Origin: Microbacterium murale
GTDB taxonomy: Bacteria > Actinomycetota > Actinomycetes > Actinomycetales > Microbacteriaceae
Length of the DNA: 64,000 nucleotides
Direction of reading: 5' to 3'
Assembly (NCBI RefSeq): GCF_030815955.1
Contig: NZ_JAUSXK010000001.1
Coordinates: forward strand, 3,410,001-3,474,000
Under the pieces are notes generated by a model. The model saw only the letters and a program-made list of their open reading frames with translations. It was not told the origin of the DNA and did not search any database. Positions 7,603 through 15,704 of the stretch are shown here, one piece after another (positions within the stretch are counted from its first letter, which is position 1; each line of letters opens with the position of its first letter). A program made the position numbers and the translations under genes.

Positions 7603-8814
7603 GTGAATCCCTCGAAGAATTCGAGGGGTGCGGCGAAGTGGGCGCTCCTCTCCCTCGCCATCGGCTCATTCGGCATCGGCATGACCGAGTTCGTCATGAT
7701 GGGCCTGTTGCCGCAGATCGCACAGGACCTGCTGCCCGATCTCTGGCAGACCAGCCACGAAGACGCCATCGCGCAGTCCGGTGTGCTCATCTCGCTCTAC
7801 GCGCTCGGCGTCGTCATCGGTGCGCCGACCATCGCCGGGCTGGTCGCGCGGTTCCCCCGTCATCGCGTCATGATCGGTCTCGCGCTGGCGCTGACGGTGT
7901 TCAATGCGCTCACCGTCGTCCTGCCGAGCTTCGGACTCGTTGGTGCCTCGCGTCTACTGGCCGGGCTCCCGCACGGGGCGTACTTCGGCATCGGCGCGCT
8001 CGTCGCGGCCGACGTGCTCGGGCCGGGCAAGCGCGCCAAGGGCGTCGCCTTCATCCTCACCGGCCTCACGATCGCGAACGTCGTGGGCGTACCTCTCGGC
8101 ACGTTCCTCGGCCAGCAGTGGGGTTGGCGAAGTGCGTTCCTGGTCGTCACGGTGGTGTTCGCCCTGGCCACTGTCTGCATCGCCAGATTCGTCCCGAAGC
8201 ATCCGGGCGACGCCGGCCGCACGCTGCGTTCAGAACTCGGCGTGTTCCGTGTCGGACAGGTCTGGCTCACACTGGGCATCGGGGCGATCGGGTTCGGCGG
8301 ATTCTTCGCGGTCTACAGTTACATCGCCCCGCTCGTCACCGAGGTAGCCGGTTCACCGGCATGGGCAGTGCCCATCGTGCTGGTCATCGTCGGCCTCGGC
8401 ATGACGGTGGGCAACCTGCTCGGCGGTTACCTGGCCGACCGCGACCTGCGTCTGACGCTGCTGCTCGGAATGTCGACCCTTGCCGTCGTGCTCGGGATGC
8501 TTGCGCTGCTGTCCTTCCAGATCATCCTGCTGGCAGTGCTCGCGTTCGGGGTCGGACTCGTCTCGTCGGTGCTGAGCCCGGCGATCCAGACGCGGCTAAT
8601 GGACGTCGCCGGCGACAACCAATCCATCGCTGCGGCGATGAACCACTCGGCGCTCAACATCGGCAACAGTCTCGGTGCCTTCCTCGGCGGGGTCGTGATC
8701 GCGGTCGGCTGGGGTTTCACCGCACCCGCATGGGTCGGTGCGGCGCTGGCGGTGGTCGGGCTTGCGATCACCGTCGTCGCCCTCCGCGTCGAGCGCATCG
8801 CCGTCGTGGTGTGA
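7603..8814 (+). CDS. MFS exporter, AraJ/YdhP-type (DHA1 family)
   Basis: Major facilitator superfamily protein of 403 aa with twelve predicted helices. The first helix carries the SIGSFGIGMTEFVMMGLLP signature common to AraJ, NepI and chloramphenicol/arabinose exporter-like members. The motif-A-like loop between helices 2 and 3 is AGLVARFPRHRVM. The substrate is unknown; relatives export sugars, purine nucleosides or drugs. The GTG start has a TAGCAT hexamer 6 nt upstream, so it may be transcribed separately from the thiamine-binding gene despite a 9-nt gap. A 16-bp tandem duplication spans its stop codon. Confidence 0.88.
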   Translation: MNPSKNSRGAAKWALLSLAIGSFGIGMTEFVMMGLLPQIAQDLLPDLWQTSHEDAIAQSGVLISLYALGVVIGAPTIAGLVARFPRHRVMIGLALALTVFNALTVVLPSFGLVGASRLLAGLPHGAYFGIGALVAADVLGPGKRAKGVAFILTGLTIANVVGVPLGTFLGQQWGWRSAFLVVTVVFALATVCIARFVPKHPGDAGRTLRSELGVFRVGQVWLTLGIGAIGFGGFFAVYSYIAPLVTEVAGSPAWAVPIVLVIVGLGMTVGNLLGGYLADRDLRLTLLLGMSTLAVVLGMLALLSFQIILLAVLAFGVGLVSSVLSPAIQTRLMDVAGDNQSIAAAMNHSALNIGNSLGAFLGGVVIAVGWGFTAPAWVGAALAVVGLAITVVALRVERIAVVV

Positions 8815-8837
8815 TCCGGTAGTGGTGTGATCCGGTA
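8806..8837 (+). repeat. 16-bp perfect tandem duplication across the MFS stop codon
   Basis: GTGGTGTGATCCGGTA occurs at 8806-8821 and again at 8822-8837. The first copy contains the last coding bases and the TGA stop of the MFS gene; the second is non-coding. Confidence 0.95.
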
Positions 8838-8854
8838 GCACTGAGCCTCCCGCG

Positions 8855-8860
8855 TATGGT
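8855..8860 (+). promoter_or_regulatory. -10 hexamer of the NUDIX gene, leaderless type
   Basis: TATGGT ends 6 nt before the ATG at 8867. It favours that ATG over the GTG at 8861. Confidence 0.5.
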
Positions 8861-8866
8861 GTGGTG

Positions 8867-9526
8867 ATGGACAGGGCGATGTCGGTCGGCGGCACTGTGG
8901 TGCTGCTGCGCAACCGCATGGGCGACGGCCTCGAGACGTTGCTGATTCGTCGTCCTGATCGTGGATCGTTCGCCGGCGGGTGGGTCTTTCCCGGCGGGGT
9001 CGTGGAGAACGCTGACGTCGAGAGTGCAGACGTCGAGACCGCAGGAGAGCGCGTAGACGCGGACGAGGAGCCGATCGCGGCCCGCGCCGCGATCCGCGAG
9101 TGCGAAGAAGAGGTGGGGGTGCGCCCCGCAGATCTCGTCACGCTGTCCTGCTGGGTGCCGCCTGTCGAAGCCCCCAAGCGCGTGCGCACCTGGTTCTTCC
9201 TCGCGGCAGCTCCAGATGGCGATCTTGTGCTCGCACCGGACGAGGTGGTCGAGGCACGGTGGCTGACGCCGGCCGACGCGCTCAGCCTCCACGAAGCCGG
9301 GGAACTGCGGCTGTTCCCACCGACGTGGGTGACGCTGCAGGCACTCGCAAAGACTGCGAGCGTCGCCGGCGCACTTGCCGCGGCATCCGTTCCCGAGCTC
9401 TACGCGACACACATCGTGGAGGGCGGGATCTTCGTCTGGGGCGGGGACGCCGAGCATCCAGAAGGTGGCGGAGGACGGCACAGGCTGGAGACGGCTGCGC
9501 TCCCGTGGAACTATCTGCGCGACTGA
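8867..9526 (+). CDS. NUDIX hydrolase
   Basis: Cytosolic hydrolase of nucleoside-diphosphate-linked compounds, 219 aa. The NUDIX box is interrupted: GGWVFPGGVVENADVE is followed by an acidic insertion before AAIRECEEEVGV, the Mg2+-binding REXXEE part (about residues 66-80). Large acidic insertions inside this box occur in a CoA-pyrophosphatase-like actinobacterial group (NUDT19-like), so CoA or acyl-CoA is a possible substrate (inference). ATG 8867 is preferred to GTG 8861 because of the -10 spacing. Convergent with metX, 17 bp apart. Confidence 0.85.
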   Translation: MDRAMSVGGTVVLLRNRMGDGLETLLIRRPDRGSFAGGWVFPGGVVENADVESADVETAGERVDADEEPIAARAAIRECEEEVGVRPADLVTLSCWVPPVEAPKRVRTWFFLAAAPDGDLVLAPDEVVEARWLTPADALSLHEAGELRLFPPTWVTLQALAKTASVAGALAAASVPELYATHIVEGGIFVWGGDAEHPEGGGGRHRLETAALPWNYLRD

Positions 9527-9543
9527 TCGATGTCGCGGCGGGA

Positions 9544-10752
9544 TCAGGCCTCGAGCAGGCGGTTCAGGTGCGCACCCACGGCTGCGGTCTCGATCAGGAA
9601 GCCGTCGTGCCCGAAGTCGCTGGTCAGAACGACCGCCTCGTTTCCGTCGAGCGTGTTCGGGATGCTGCGCGCGATGCGGTGCTGCCCGTCGACGGGGAAC
9701 AGCCGATCGGTGTCGATCCCGAGCACGAGGGTCTTCGCCGTGACCGTGCGAAGGGCCTCTTCGACTCCACCGCGAGCGCGGCCGACGTCGTGGGAGTTCA
9801 TCGCCTCCACGAGCGTGAGGTAGCTGTTCGCGTCGAAACGGCGCGTGAACTTGTTGCCGTGGAAGTCGAGGTAGGACTCGACGGCGAACCGTCCGCCATG
9901 GCCGAGAGGCGAGACATCCGACTGCCAGGAACGCTGGAAGCGCTGGTTCAGCTCGATGGGACTGCGGTAATTGAGCAGCGCCATCCGACGAGCGAGGGCG
10001 AGACCACGGTGCGGTCCCTCGCCGTCGCTGAGATCGTAGTACTCGCCGCCCTGGAATCGAGGGTCCATGCGGATCGCTTCGAGCTGCACCGAGTTCAGTG
10101 CGATCTGATCGGCGGTGTTGACCGGGGGAGAGGAGAGCACGGCGAGACGTTCGACGCGCTCGGGGTGCGTGACCGCCCACTCCAACGCGTGCATCCCACC
10201 CATCGACCCGCCGACCACACCTGCCCAACGATCGACGCCGAGCGCATCCGCGAGGCGCACCTGGGCTGCGACCTGATCGCGCACGGTGACGTAGGGGAAG
10301 CGCGATGCCCACTCGTACCCGTCGGGGGCGACGCTGGCAGGACCGGTGGAGCCCTGGCAGCCGCCGAACATGTTCGGGGCGATCACGAACCAGCGGTCGG
10401 TGTCGATCGCGGCGCCAGGGCCGACGATCTCCTCCCACCAGCCGGCGGTCGGATGTCCTGCGCCCGCGTCTCCACGCAAGTGGCTGTCGCCTGTGAGGGC
10501 GTGCAGCACGAGGATCGCGTTGTCTCGCGCCGCGTTGAGCTCGCCCCAGGTCTCGTACGCGATGCGGATGCTGGGAAGCTCCACACCGCTTTCGGTACGG
10601 AACGGGCCTGAGGCCGCGAACTTGCGATGCCCGGCCGGGTCACCGTCGCGCCATGCTCCGGTGACAGGTGGACGTGCGCGCAGCAGTCGAGCATCCGCGT
10701 CGCTCACGCGCGCCGATGGCACGGTGTCCTCGGAGGTGCTCTGCCAGTCCAT
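9544..10752 (-). CDS. metX: homoserine O-acetyltransferase
   Basis: Alpha/beta-hydrolase-fold acyltransferase of 402 aa that acetylates L-homoserine in methionine synthesis, giving the O-acetylhomoserine used by MetY. Visible features are LHALTGDSH (about 84-91), the NMFGGCQGSTGP segment (about 127-138), the nucleophile elbow GGSMGGMHALEW with Ser183, and the C-terminal catalytic Asp (GIDTDRLFP) and His (SDFGHDGFL). The length and the MFGGCQGSTGP segment fit the MetX group. The ATG at 10752 has GAGAAT ending 6 nt upstream. It is separated from metY, its usual partner, by the AbiEi/DUF559 gene. Confidence 0.95.
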   Translation of the reverse strand: MDWQSTSEDTVPSARVSDADARLLRARPPVTGAWRDGDPAGHRKFAASGPFRTESGVELPSIRIAYETWGELNAARDNAILVLHALTGDSHLRGDAGAGHPTAGWWEEIVGPGAAIDTDRWFVIAPNMFGGCQGSTGPASVAPDGYEWASRFPYVTVRDQVAAQVRLADALGVDRWAGVVGGSMGGMHALEWAVTHPERVERLAVLSSPPVNTADQIALNSVQLEAIRMDPRFQGGEYYDLSDGEGPHRGLALARRMALLNYRSPIELNQRFQRSWQSDVSPLGHGGRFAVESYLDFHGNKFTRRFDANSYLTLVEAMNSHDVGRARGGVEEALRTVTAKTLVLGIDTDRLFPVDGQHRIARSIPNTLDGNEAVVLTSDFGHDGFLIETAAVGAHLNRLLEA

Positions 10753-10758
10753 GTGTCC

Positions 10759-10764
10759 ATTCTC
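10759..10764 (-). promoter_or_regulatory. -10-like hexamer of metX
   Basis: On the minus strand GAGAAT is followed by 6 nt and the metX ATG. The first base departs from TANNNT, so this is weaker than the others. Confidence 0.4.
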
Positions 10765-11013
10765 GCGTGCCCCGGCCGTCCGCAGGCGAACGTTACGCCG
10801 TCGCGTTCGCTTCCACCTCCACTGGCGCCCATGTGCCTCCCTCCGGCACGGTTCACCTCGTCACCGGCGGCGACACCGCGTCTCGGGCAGCGGTTACCGC
10901 GTCTCCGAGCGGTGGAAGGGGAAAAGTGCTTGTTTCGAAGCGGTGAGATCGGCAATCTTCTCCTTTGAGCAGAGGCTGAACCGTGCTGATCGGGGCGCGT
11001 GAGTGCTGACCTT

Positions 11014-11054
11014 CCCTGCACAGGGCCGATGACGGCACGAGCTGTCCACAGCTC
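11014..11054 (+). promoter_or_regulatory. two palindromes upstream of the AbiEi/DUF559 gene (candidate operators)
   Basis: CCCTG-CA-CAGGG at 11014-11025 and GAGCTGT-CC-ACAGCTC at 11039-11054 are perfect inverted repeats 13 bp apart. They lie 46-86 bp before the ATG at 11100. AbiEi-type antitoxins bind inverted repeats in their own promoters; autoregulation here is inference. Confidence 0.45.
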
Positions 11055-11099
11055 GCGTGTCCGTGGGCTTCGCGTAGCGTGGCCCCGGCCCAGGATGTG

Positions 11100-12032
11100 A
11101 TGATGGGCCGACGAAACCAACTGCCACGACGCTTGGGAGAGCGCTTCGCCGTCCGCGACGCTGCGGCCTCAGGATTGGGACGCTCTCGAAGGGATGCCCC
11201 GGATCTCGACCGGCCCTTCCCTGGCGTACGAGCGACGAAGGCGCCGGAGACTTTCGCAGAATTCGTCTCGTGCTGTCACAAACGGATGAAGCACGATCAC
11301 CGCTACGGCGGACGCACCGGGATGCGGCTGTGGGGCCTTCCTCTTCCGATGTTGTGGACGGGGGAAGAGCCCTTGGAGGTGATTGTTCCGCCGGACAAGG
11401 CACCGCCAAAGACATCGGGCGTGAAAGGGCGGCGTCTCGCCGAGGATCGTGCAGAGACCATGACGTTGAAGGGTGTTCCGGTGGTCGACCCGGTCGCCGC
11501 GTTCTTCACCTGTGCTCATGAGCTGACGGTCGTGCAAGCCGTGACAGTGATCGACGCGCTCATCACGACAGCATCTGATTATCCGAACCTGGGACCGCGG
11601 CGTCCGATGACCACCCTCCAGGAAATCGAGGATCGTCTTGCCCAGTGGGGACGGTTCCCTGGCTGCGCGACTGTGCGCGAGGCATTGCCGCTCGCTCGAG
11701 AACGAGTGGAATCTCCGAAGGAGACCGGCACGAGACTCCTGATCGTCTCAGCAGGCTTCCCGGACCCGGCGGTGCAGTTCGAGGTGCACGATGATGACCG
11801 CTTGGTTGCTCGGGTGGATCTGGCCTATCCCCGGCTGAAGATCGCGATCGAGTACGAGGGCGACGGTCATCGCACGGATAAGGTTCAGTGGCGTCGCGAC
11901 ATCCAGCGCCAGCGTGAGCTGGAAGCACTCGGCTGGATCGTCATCAGACTCACTGCGGACGATCTCAAGGACGACGGCGCATCGCTGCTGGATGCCCTGA
12001 GACGCGCTGTTGCTACCCGCACACACGCATAA
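11100..12032 (+). CDS. AbiEi-like winged-helix plus DUF559 (Vsr-fold) protein
   Basis: 310 aa. The N terminus (LGERFAVRDAAASGLGRSRR, then DLDRPFPGVRA) matches the AbiEi-type winged helix seen in actinobacterial type IV antitoxin-like proteins. The middle (RTGMRLWGLPLP, then TLKGVPVVDPVAAFFTCA) matches their second region. The C terminus (ARVDLAYPRLKIAIEYEGD, then RRDIQRQRELEALGWIVIRL) is a Vsr-like PD-(D/E)XK nuclease fold with the acidic residues Asp and Glu-x-Glu retained. Biological function is unknown; such genes are abundant and often solitary in Actinobacteria. No cognate AbiEii toxin (nucleotidyltransferase) is adjacent. It sits between metY and metX in the opposite orientation. Start 11100 or the next codon 11103. 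Confidence 0.8.
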   Translation: MMGRRNQLPRRLGERFAVRDAAASGLGRSRRDAPDLDRPFPGVRATKAPETFAEFVSCCHKRMKHDHRYGGRTGMRLWGLPLPMLWTGEEPLEVIVPPDKAPPKTSGVKGRRLAEDRAETMTLKGVPVVDPVAAFFTCAHELTVVQAVTVIDALITTASDYPNLGPRRPMTTLQEIEDRLAQWGRFPGCATVREALPLARERVESPKETGTRLLIVSAGFPDPAVQFEVHDDDRLVARVDLAYPRLKIAIEYEGDGHRTDKVQWRRDIQRQRELEALGWIVIRLTADDLKDDGASLLDALRRAVATRTHA

Positions 12033-12082
12033 AAGGAGGAAAGTGCCGGTCAAAGTTGCAAATGACCAGCACTTTCCTCCTT
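12033..12082. terminator. long inverted repeat between convergent genes (bidirectional terminator)
   Basis: AAGGAGGAAAGTGC (12033-12046) pairs perfectly with 12069-12082. After one C/A mismatch GGTCA pairs with TGACC, leaving a 10-nt loop. A-rich and T-rich outer flanks allow termination in both directions, serving the AbiEi/DUF559 gene and metY. Confidence 0.75.
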
Positions 12083-12113
12083 GAACGCCGGGAACCGGGC
12101 GCGAGCTGGCGGA

Positions 12114-13436
12114 TCAGGCGCGAGCGGCCTCCGAGACACGGCGGGCCGCGTCGAGGGCCTGCTCGAGGTCGGCCTTGAGGTCGTCGATGTTCTCGAGGCC
12201 CACGGACAGACGCACCAGACCCGGCGTGACGCCGGATGTGAGCTGCTGCTCTGGTGTCAGCTGCGAGTGCGTAGTGGACGCCGGGTGGATGACGAGCGAG
12301 CGCACGTCGCCGATGTTGGCGAGGTGGCTGAACAGCGAGAGGCTGTTCACGAACTCGCGACCGGCCTGCACGCCGCCCTTCAGCTCGAACGACAGCACGG
12401 CGCCGACGCCCTTGGGCAGGTACTCGTTGGCCTTGGCGTACCAGGGCGAGGTGGGCAGACCCGAGTAGTTGACCGAAGCGATGTCATCGCGACCGTCGAG
12501 CCACTCGGCGACCTCCTGCGCGTTCTGCACGTGACGCTCGATGCGCAGCGAGAGGGTTTCGATGCCCTGGATGAGGTTCCAGGCGCTCTGCGGCGCGATC
12601 GCCGAGCCGAGGTCGCGCAGCAGCTGCACGCGAGCCTTGATGATGTACGCGAGCGGGTCGCCCACCGCAGTGGTGTAGCTGGCACCGTGGTACGAGGCAT
12701 CCGGCTCGGTGAGCCCGGGGAACTTGTCGACGTTCTTCGACCATTCGAAGGTTCCGCCGTCGATGATCGCGCCACCGATGGTGGTGCCGTGGCCGCCGAG
12801 GAACTTGGTGACCGAGTGCACGACGATGTCGGCGCCGTGCTCGAACGGACGCAGCAGGTACGGGGTGGCGATCGTGTTGTCGACGATCAGCGGCACGCCG
12901 TTCTCGTGTGCGACGTCTGCGACGGTGCGGATGTCGAGCACGTTGATGCGCGGGTTGCCGATCGTCTCGGCGAACAGCAGCTTCGTGTTCGGGCGGACGG
13001 CTCGGCGCCATTCCTCTGCGTCGTCCTGATTCTCGACGAAGGTGACGTCGATGCCGAGCTTGGCGAGGGTGTACTTGAAGAGGTTGTAGGTGCCGCCGTA
13101 GATCGAGCTGGACGCGACGAAGTGATCTCCGGCCTGCGCGATGTTCAGCACGGCGAAGGTGGACGCCGCCTGGCCGCTGGCGAGGACGAGGGCGCCGGTG
13201 CCCCCTTCCAGGGCGGCGAGCCGCTGCTCGAGCACATCCTGCGTCGGGTTCTGGATGCGGGTGTAGATGTTGCCGAACTCCGCCAGCGCGAACAGATTCG
13301 CGGCGTGGTCGGCGCTGTCGAAGACATACGACGTCGTCTGGTAGATCGGCGTGGCGCGGGCCTTGGTGACGGGGTCGGGAGCAGCGCCCGAGTGAATCTG
13401 CTTGGTCTCGAAACGCCAGGTCTCAGGTGCGGACAT
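12114..13436 (-). CDS. metY: O-acetylhomoserine aminocarboxypropyltransferase / O-acetylserine sulfhydrylase
   Basis: PLP enzyme of the Cys/Met metabolism family, 440 aa, that makes homocysteine from O-acetylhomoserine and sulfide. It begins with the typical MetY N terminus [11 protein letters not shown] and [29 protein letters not shown] and [12 protein letters not shown] form the cofactor pocket. [10 protein letters not shown] and [13 protein letters not shown] precede the Schiff-base lysine in [11 protein letters not shown] (about residue 210). A GGGGGAA ribosome-binding site precedes the ATG at 13436. It works with metX (substrate supply) and cysK/cysE (competing sulfide use) found elsewhere in the window. 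Confidence 0.95.
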   Translation of the reverse strand: MSAPETWRFETKQIHSGAAPDPVTKARATPIYQTTSYVFDSADHAANLFALAEFGNIYTRIQNPTQDVLEQRLAALEGGTGALVLASGQAASTFAVLNIAQAGDHFVASSSIYGGTYNLFKYTLAKLGIDVTFVENQDDAEEWRRAVRPNTKLLFAETIGNPRINVLDIRTVADVAHENGVPLIVDNTIATPYLLRPFEHGADIVVHSVTKFLGGHGTTIGGAIIDGGTFEWSKNVDKFPGLTEPDASYHGASYTTAVGDPLAYIIKARVQLLRDLGSAIAPQSAWNLIQGIETLSLRIERHVQNAQEVAEWLDGRDDIASVNYSGLPTSPWYAKANEYLPKGVGAVLSFELKGGVQAGREFVNSLSLFSHLANIGDVRSLVIHPASTTHSQLTPEQQLTSGVTPGLVRLSVGLENIDDLKADLEQALDAARRVSEAARA

Positions 13437-13488
13437 ATGTTCCCCCTGGAACGGATTGAGGTCGGGTGCGGCGGATGCCGTTGATCAG

Positions 13489-13517
13489 AGCGTATGCAAC
13501 GGCCCCGATGTCAACAA
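13489..13517 (-). promoter_or_regulatory. candidate metY promoter
   Basis: On the minus strand TTGTTG (13517-13512), a 17-nt spacer and TACGCT (13494-13489) lie about 50 nt before the metY ATG. A near-palindrome TGTGACGTAACA sits just upstream at 13529-13540 and could be an operator shared with the divergent SDR gene. Confidence 0.4.
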
Positions 13518-13572
13518 CGCACGGGAAATGTGACGTAACATCCCCGCGCGACGAATCCGCGACGAAACGTCG

Positions 13573-13578
13573 TACGGT
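13573..13578 (+). promoter_or_regulatory. -10 hexamer of the SDR gene, leaderless type
   Basis: TACGGT ends 6 nt before the ATG at 13585; the intervening GGAGGC could also act as a ribosome-binding site. Confidence 0.5.
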
Positions 13579-13584
13579 GGAGGC

Positions 13585-14370
13585 ATGGTGACACGGCGTG
13601 CAGTGGTGACAGGTGCGAGTTCAGGGATCGGGGAGGCGACGGTGCGCGACCTCCGCGCTCGGGGGTGGGACGTCGTCGGCGTCGCGAGACGCGCGGACCG
13701 GCTGCAGACCCTCGTGGATGAGACCGGCGCATCCGCCATCGCCTGTGACCTGACGGACGAGGATGCCGTGGCTGCGCTGCTCGCCGAGCTCGAGGAATCG
13801 GGTCCGGTGCACGCCCTCGTGCAGGTCGCAGGAGGCGCACGCGGCACGGAGCGGGTGGAAGACGCGCGCGTCGATGACTGGCAGTGGATGTACGACGTCA
13901 ACGTGCTGGCCACCCAGCGCCTGGTCGCCGGGATCCTGCCGCAGCTTCGTCGTGCGGCCGAATCCGATGGACACTCCGACATGGTGTTCGTCACGTCGAC
14001 GGCAGCGCAGATCGCGTATCCGGGCGGCAGCGGCTACAACGCGGCGAAGGCCGCCGAGTCGATGCTCGTCAAGGTGCTGCGTCAAGAGCTGAACGGCGAG
14101 CCGATCCGTGTCGTCGAGGTCGCGCCGGGCATGGTGCACACCGAGGAGTTCACGCTCAATCGTCTCGGCGGCGACAGCCTCGCCGCTGAAGCCGTCTATG
14201 CCGGGGTGGAGAAGCCGCTCACCGCACACGACGTCGCCGACGTGATCGGATATGCGCTGGATGCGCCTGGACATGTGAACCTCGATCTGGTCACGATGCG
14301 TCCGGTCGCTCAGTCGGCGCAGCATCTGCTGGCGAGAGGACCGTTGCGCGTACGCGGCGGAGAGGGCTGA
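13585..14370 (+). CDS. SDR family NAD(P)-dependent oxidoreductase
   Basis: Classical short-chain dehydrogenase, 261 aa. The cofactor motif [13 protein letters not shown] sits at about residues 9-21. The central NNAG-equivalent is altered to QVAGGARG (about 75). The catalytic Ser region is [14 protein letters not shown] (about 133-147) and the YxxxK pair is YNAAK (about 151-155). The C terminus ([17 protein letters not shown]) resembles the YdfG/serine 3-dehydrogenase-like group that acts on 3-hydroxy acids (inference). It is followed after 5 nt by ung, so the two may be co-transcribed. Confidence 0.88.
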   Translation: MVTRRAVVTGASSGIGEATVRDLRARGWDVVGVARRADRLQTLVDETGASAIACDLTDEDAVAALLAELEESGPVHALVQVAGGARGTERVEDARVDDWQWMYDVNVLATQRLVAGILPQLRRAAESDGHSDMVFVTSTAAQIAYPGGSGYNAAKAAESMLVKVLRQELNGEPIRVVEVAPGMVHTEEFTLNRLGGDSLAAEAVYAGVEKPLTAHDVADVIGYALDAPGHVNLDLVTMRPVAQSAQHLLARGPLRVRGGEG

Positions 14371-14375
14371 GGCCG

Positions 14376-15077
14376 ATGCCGGGCCGTTCGCTTTCGCAGC
14401 TGGCGGATGAGGGTCTCATCGATCACAGCTGGGCGGATGCTCTGGCACCTGTCGCCGATGTCATCAGCGGCATCGGCGAGCGCCTGCGGATCGAGCAGGC
14501 GGAGGGCCGTGGCTATCTCCCCGACGGGGATCACGTTCTGCGGGCGTTCCAGCGTCCGCTCGCAGACGTGCGGGTGCTGATCACCGGTCAGGACCCGTAC
14601 CCGACACCGGGGCATCCGATCGGTTTGTCGTTCGCCGTCGACCGGAACGTGCGTCCGCTGCCGAGAAGCCTGTCGAACATCTACCGGGAGCGCGAGAGCG
14701 ACCTCGGCATCCCTCCCGCACCGCACGGTGATCTGACAGCGTGGAGCGACCAGGGCGTGCTGCTGCTGAACAGGGTGCTGACCGTCGCCCCTGGTGCCCC
14801 CGCGTCGCATCGGGGCTGGGGGTGGGAGAAGGTCACCGAGCTCGCGATCCGGAGCCTGGTCGCGCGTGCACAGCCGATGGTGGCGATCCTATGGGGGAGG
14901 GATGCTGCGAACCTGCAGCCGCTACTCGGTGACACGCCCGTGATCGCCTCCGCTCACCCCTCACCGTTGTCGGCACGGCGCGGATTCTTCGGCTCGCGAC
15001 CGTTCTCGCGCGCGAACGCGTTGCTCGAGCAGCAGGATGCGAGCGCGGTGGACTGGCGAGTCGACGGCGAACTATAA
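14376..15077 (+). CDS. ung: uracil-DNA glycosylase, family 1
   Basis: Base-excision repair enzyme that removes uracil from DNA, 233 aa. The water-activating loop [18 protein letters not shown] (about 69-86) carries the catalytic Asp. The second conserved loop is ILWGRDAAN (about 170-178), and the DNA-intercalation loop [19 protein letters not shown] (about 191-209) carries the catalytic His and minor-groove residues. The order and spacing match family 1 UDGs. The ATG at 14376 lies 5 nt after the SDR stop. Its stop codon TAA forms part of the -10 of the next gene. Confidence 0.95.
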   Translation: MPGRSLSQLADEGLIDHSWADALAPVADVISGIGERLRIEQAEGRGYLPDGDHVLRAFQRPLADVRVLITGQDPYPTPGHPIGLSFAVDRNVRPLPRSLSNIYRERESDLGIPPAPHGDLTAWSDQGVLLLNRVLTVAPGAPASHRGWGWEKVTELAIRSLVARAQPMVAILWGRDAANLQPLLGDTPVIASAHPSPLSARRGFFGSRPFSRANALLEQQDASAVDWRVDGEL

Positions 15078-15080
15078 GCT
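15075..15080 (+). promoter_or_regulatory. -10 hexamer of the GNAT gene, overlapping the ung stop
   Basis: TAAGCT begins with the ung TAA stop codon and ends 6 nt before the ATG at 15087. Confidence 0.5.
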
Positions 15081-15086
15081 GAGCGC

Positions 15087-15704
15087 ATGCAGTTCGAACC
15101 CGGCGACCGACGTCGACGGCTGCCGCGTCATCTGCGCGAGCCTGAGCCCGACCCCGGCACGTTCTCGTTCACCATCCGACCTGCCACGCTCCGCGATCTT
15201 CCTGATGTCCGTGAGATCTACAACCATTACGTGGCGAACTCCGTCGTGACCTTCGACGAGAAGCGCAGCACGCATCGGTACTGGCGCGAGAAGTTCACGA
15301 TGCTCACGAAACTCGCACTCCCGTTCCTCGTCGCGGTCACACCGTCGAACCAGGTGATCGGGTACGCCCTCGTGCAGCCGTGGGCGAGCAAGTCCGCTTA
15401 TCGCTACACCGTGGAAGACTCCATCTATCTCGGCCCTGGCGCAGGGGGTAAGGGCCTCGGCTCCGCACTCCTCCAGGCGCTCATCTTGGCATGCGAGGAG
15501 ATCGGGCTGCGAGAGATCGTTGCGGTGATCAGCGACAGCGGCGCCGAACCTTCGATCAGACTGCACTCGAAGTTCGGCTTCGTCGAGGTCGGACGAATGG
15601 GGAGGGTCGGCTTCAAATTCGGCCGCTCACTGGGAACGGTCTATCTGCAGAAATCGCTTACGCCGAAGCCGCGCCGCCGGCTGTTCCACCCCCGCCGGGG
15701 ATGA
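15087..15704 (+). CDS. GNAT family N-acetyltransferase, phosphinothricin-acetyltransferase-like
   Basis: Acetyl-CoA-dependent acetyltransferase of 205 aa. An extra basic stretch of about 30 residues precedes the GNAT core, which begins FTIRPATLRDLPDVREIYNHYV. Motif A, which binds acetyl-CoA, is LGPGAGGKGLGSALLQAL (about 114-131), followed by IVAVISDSGAEPSIRLHSKFGFVEVG. This arrangement (IYNHYV and SIRLHSKFGF) matches the Pat/Bar-like subgroup that acetylates phosphinothricin, methionine sulfone or similar amino acids; the true substrate is unknown. Its last 47 bp overlap the ABC ATPase gene on the opposite strand. Confidence 0.88.
   Translation: MQFEPGDRRRRLPRHLREPEPDPGTFSFTIRPATLRDLPDVREIYNHYVANSVVTFDEKRSTHRYWREKFTMLTKLALPFLVAVTPSNQVIGYALVQPWASKSAYRYTVEDSIYLGPGAGGKGLGSALLQALILACEEIGLREIVAVISDSGAEPSIRLHSKFGFVEVGRMGRVGFKFGRSLGTVYLQKSLTPKPRRRLFHPRRG

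Larger units (their letters stand above)
10753..11099. other. gene-free region between metX and the AbiEi/DUF559 gene
   Basis: About 350 bp between two divergent genes. It holds the likely metX -10 (10759-10764) and two palindromes near the other gene (11014-11054). A GTGCC/GGCAC mini-hairpin lies near 10833-10849. On either strand I find no SAM riboswitch core, tRNA or convincing ORF. Confidence 0.6.

Noticed and set aside
11039..11054. DnaA-box-like TGTCCACA
   Set aside because: It differs from TTATCCACA, stands alone and is part of a perfect palindrome; no origin genes are nearby.
10753..11099. SAM-type riboswitch before metX
   Set aside because: I looked for SAM-I and SAM-IV core sequences on the minus strand and found none; a leaderless-type -10 six bases from the ATG also leaves no room for a leader.
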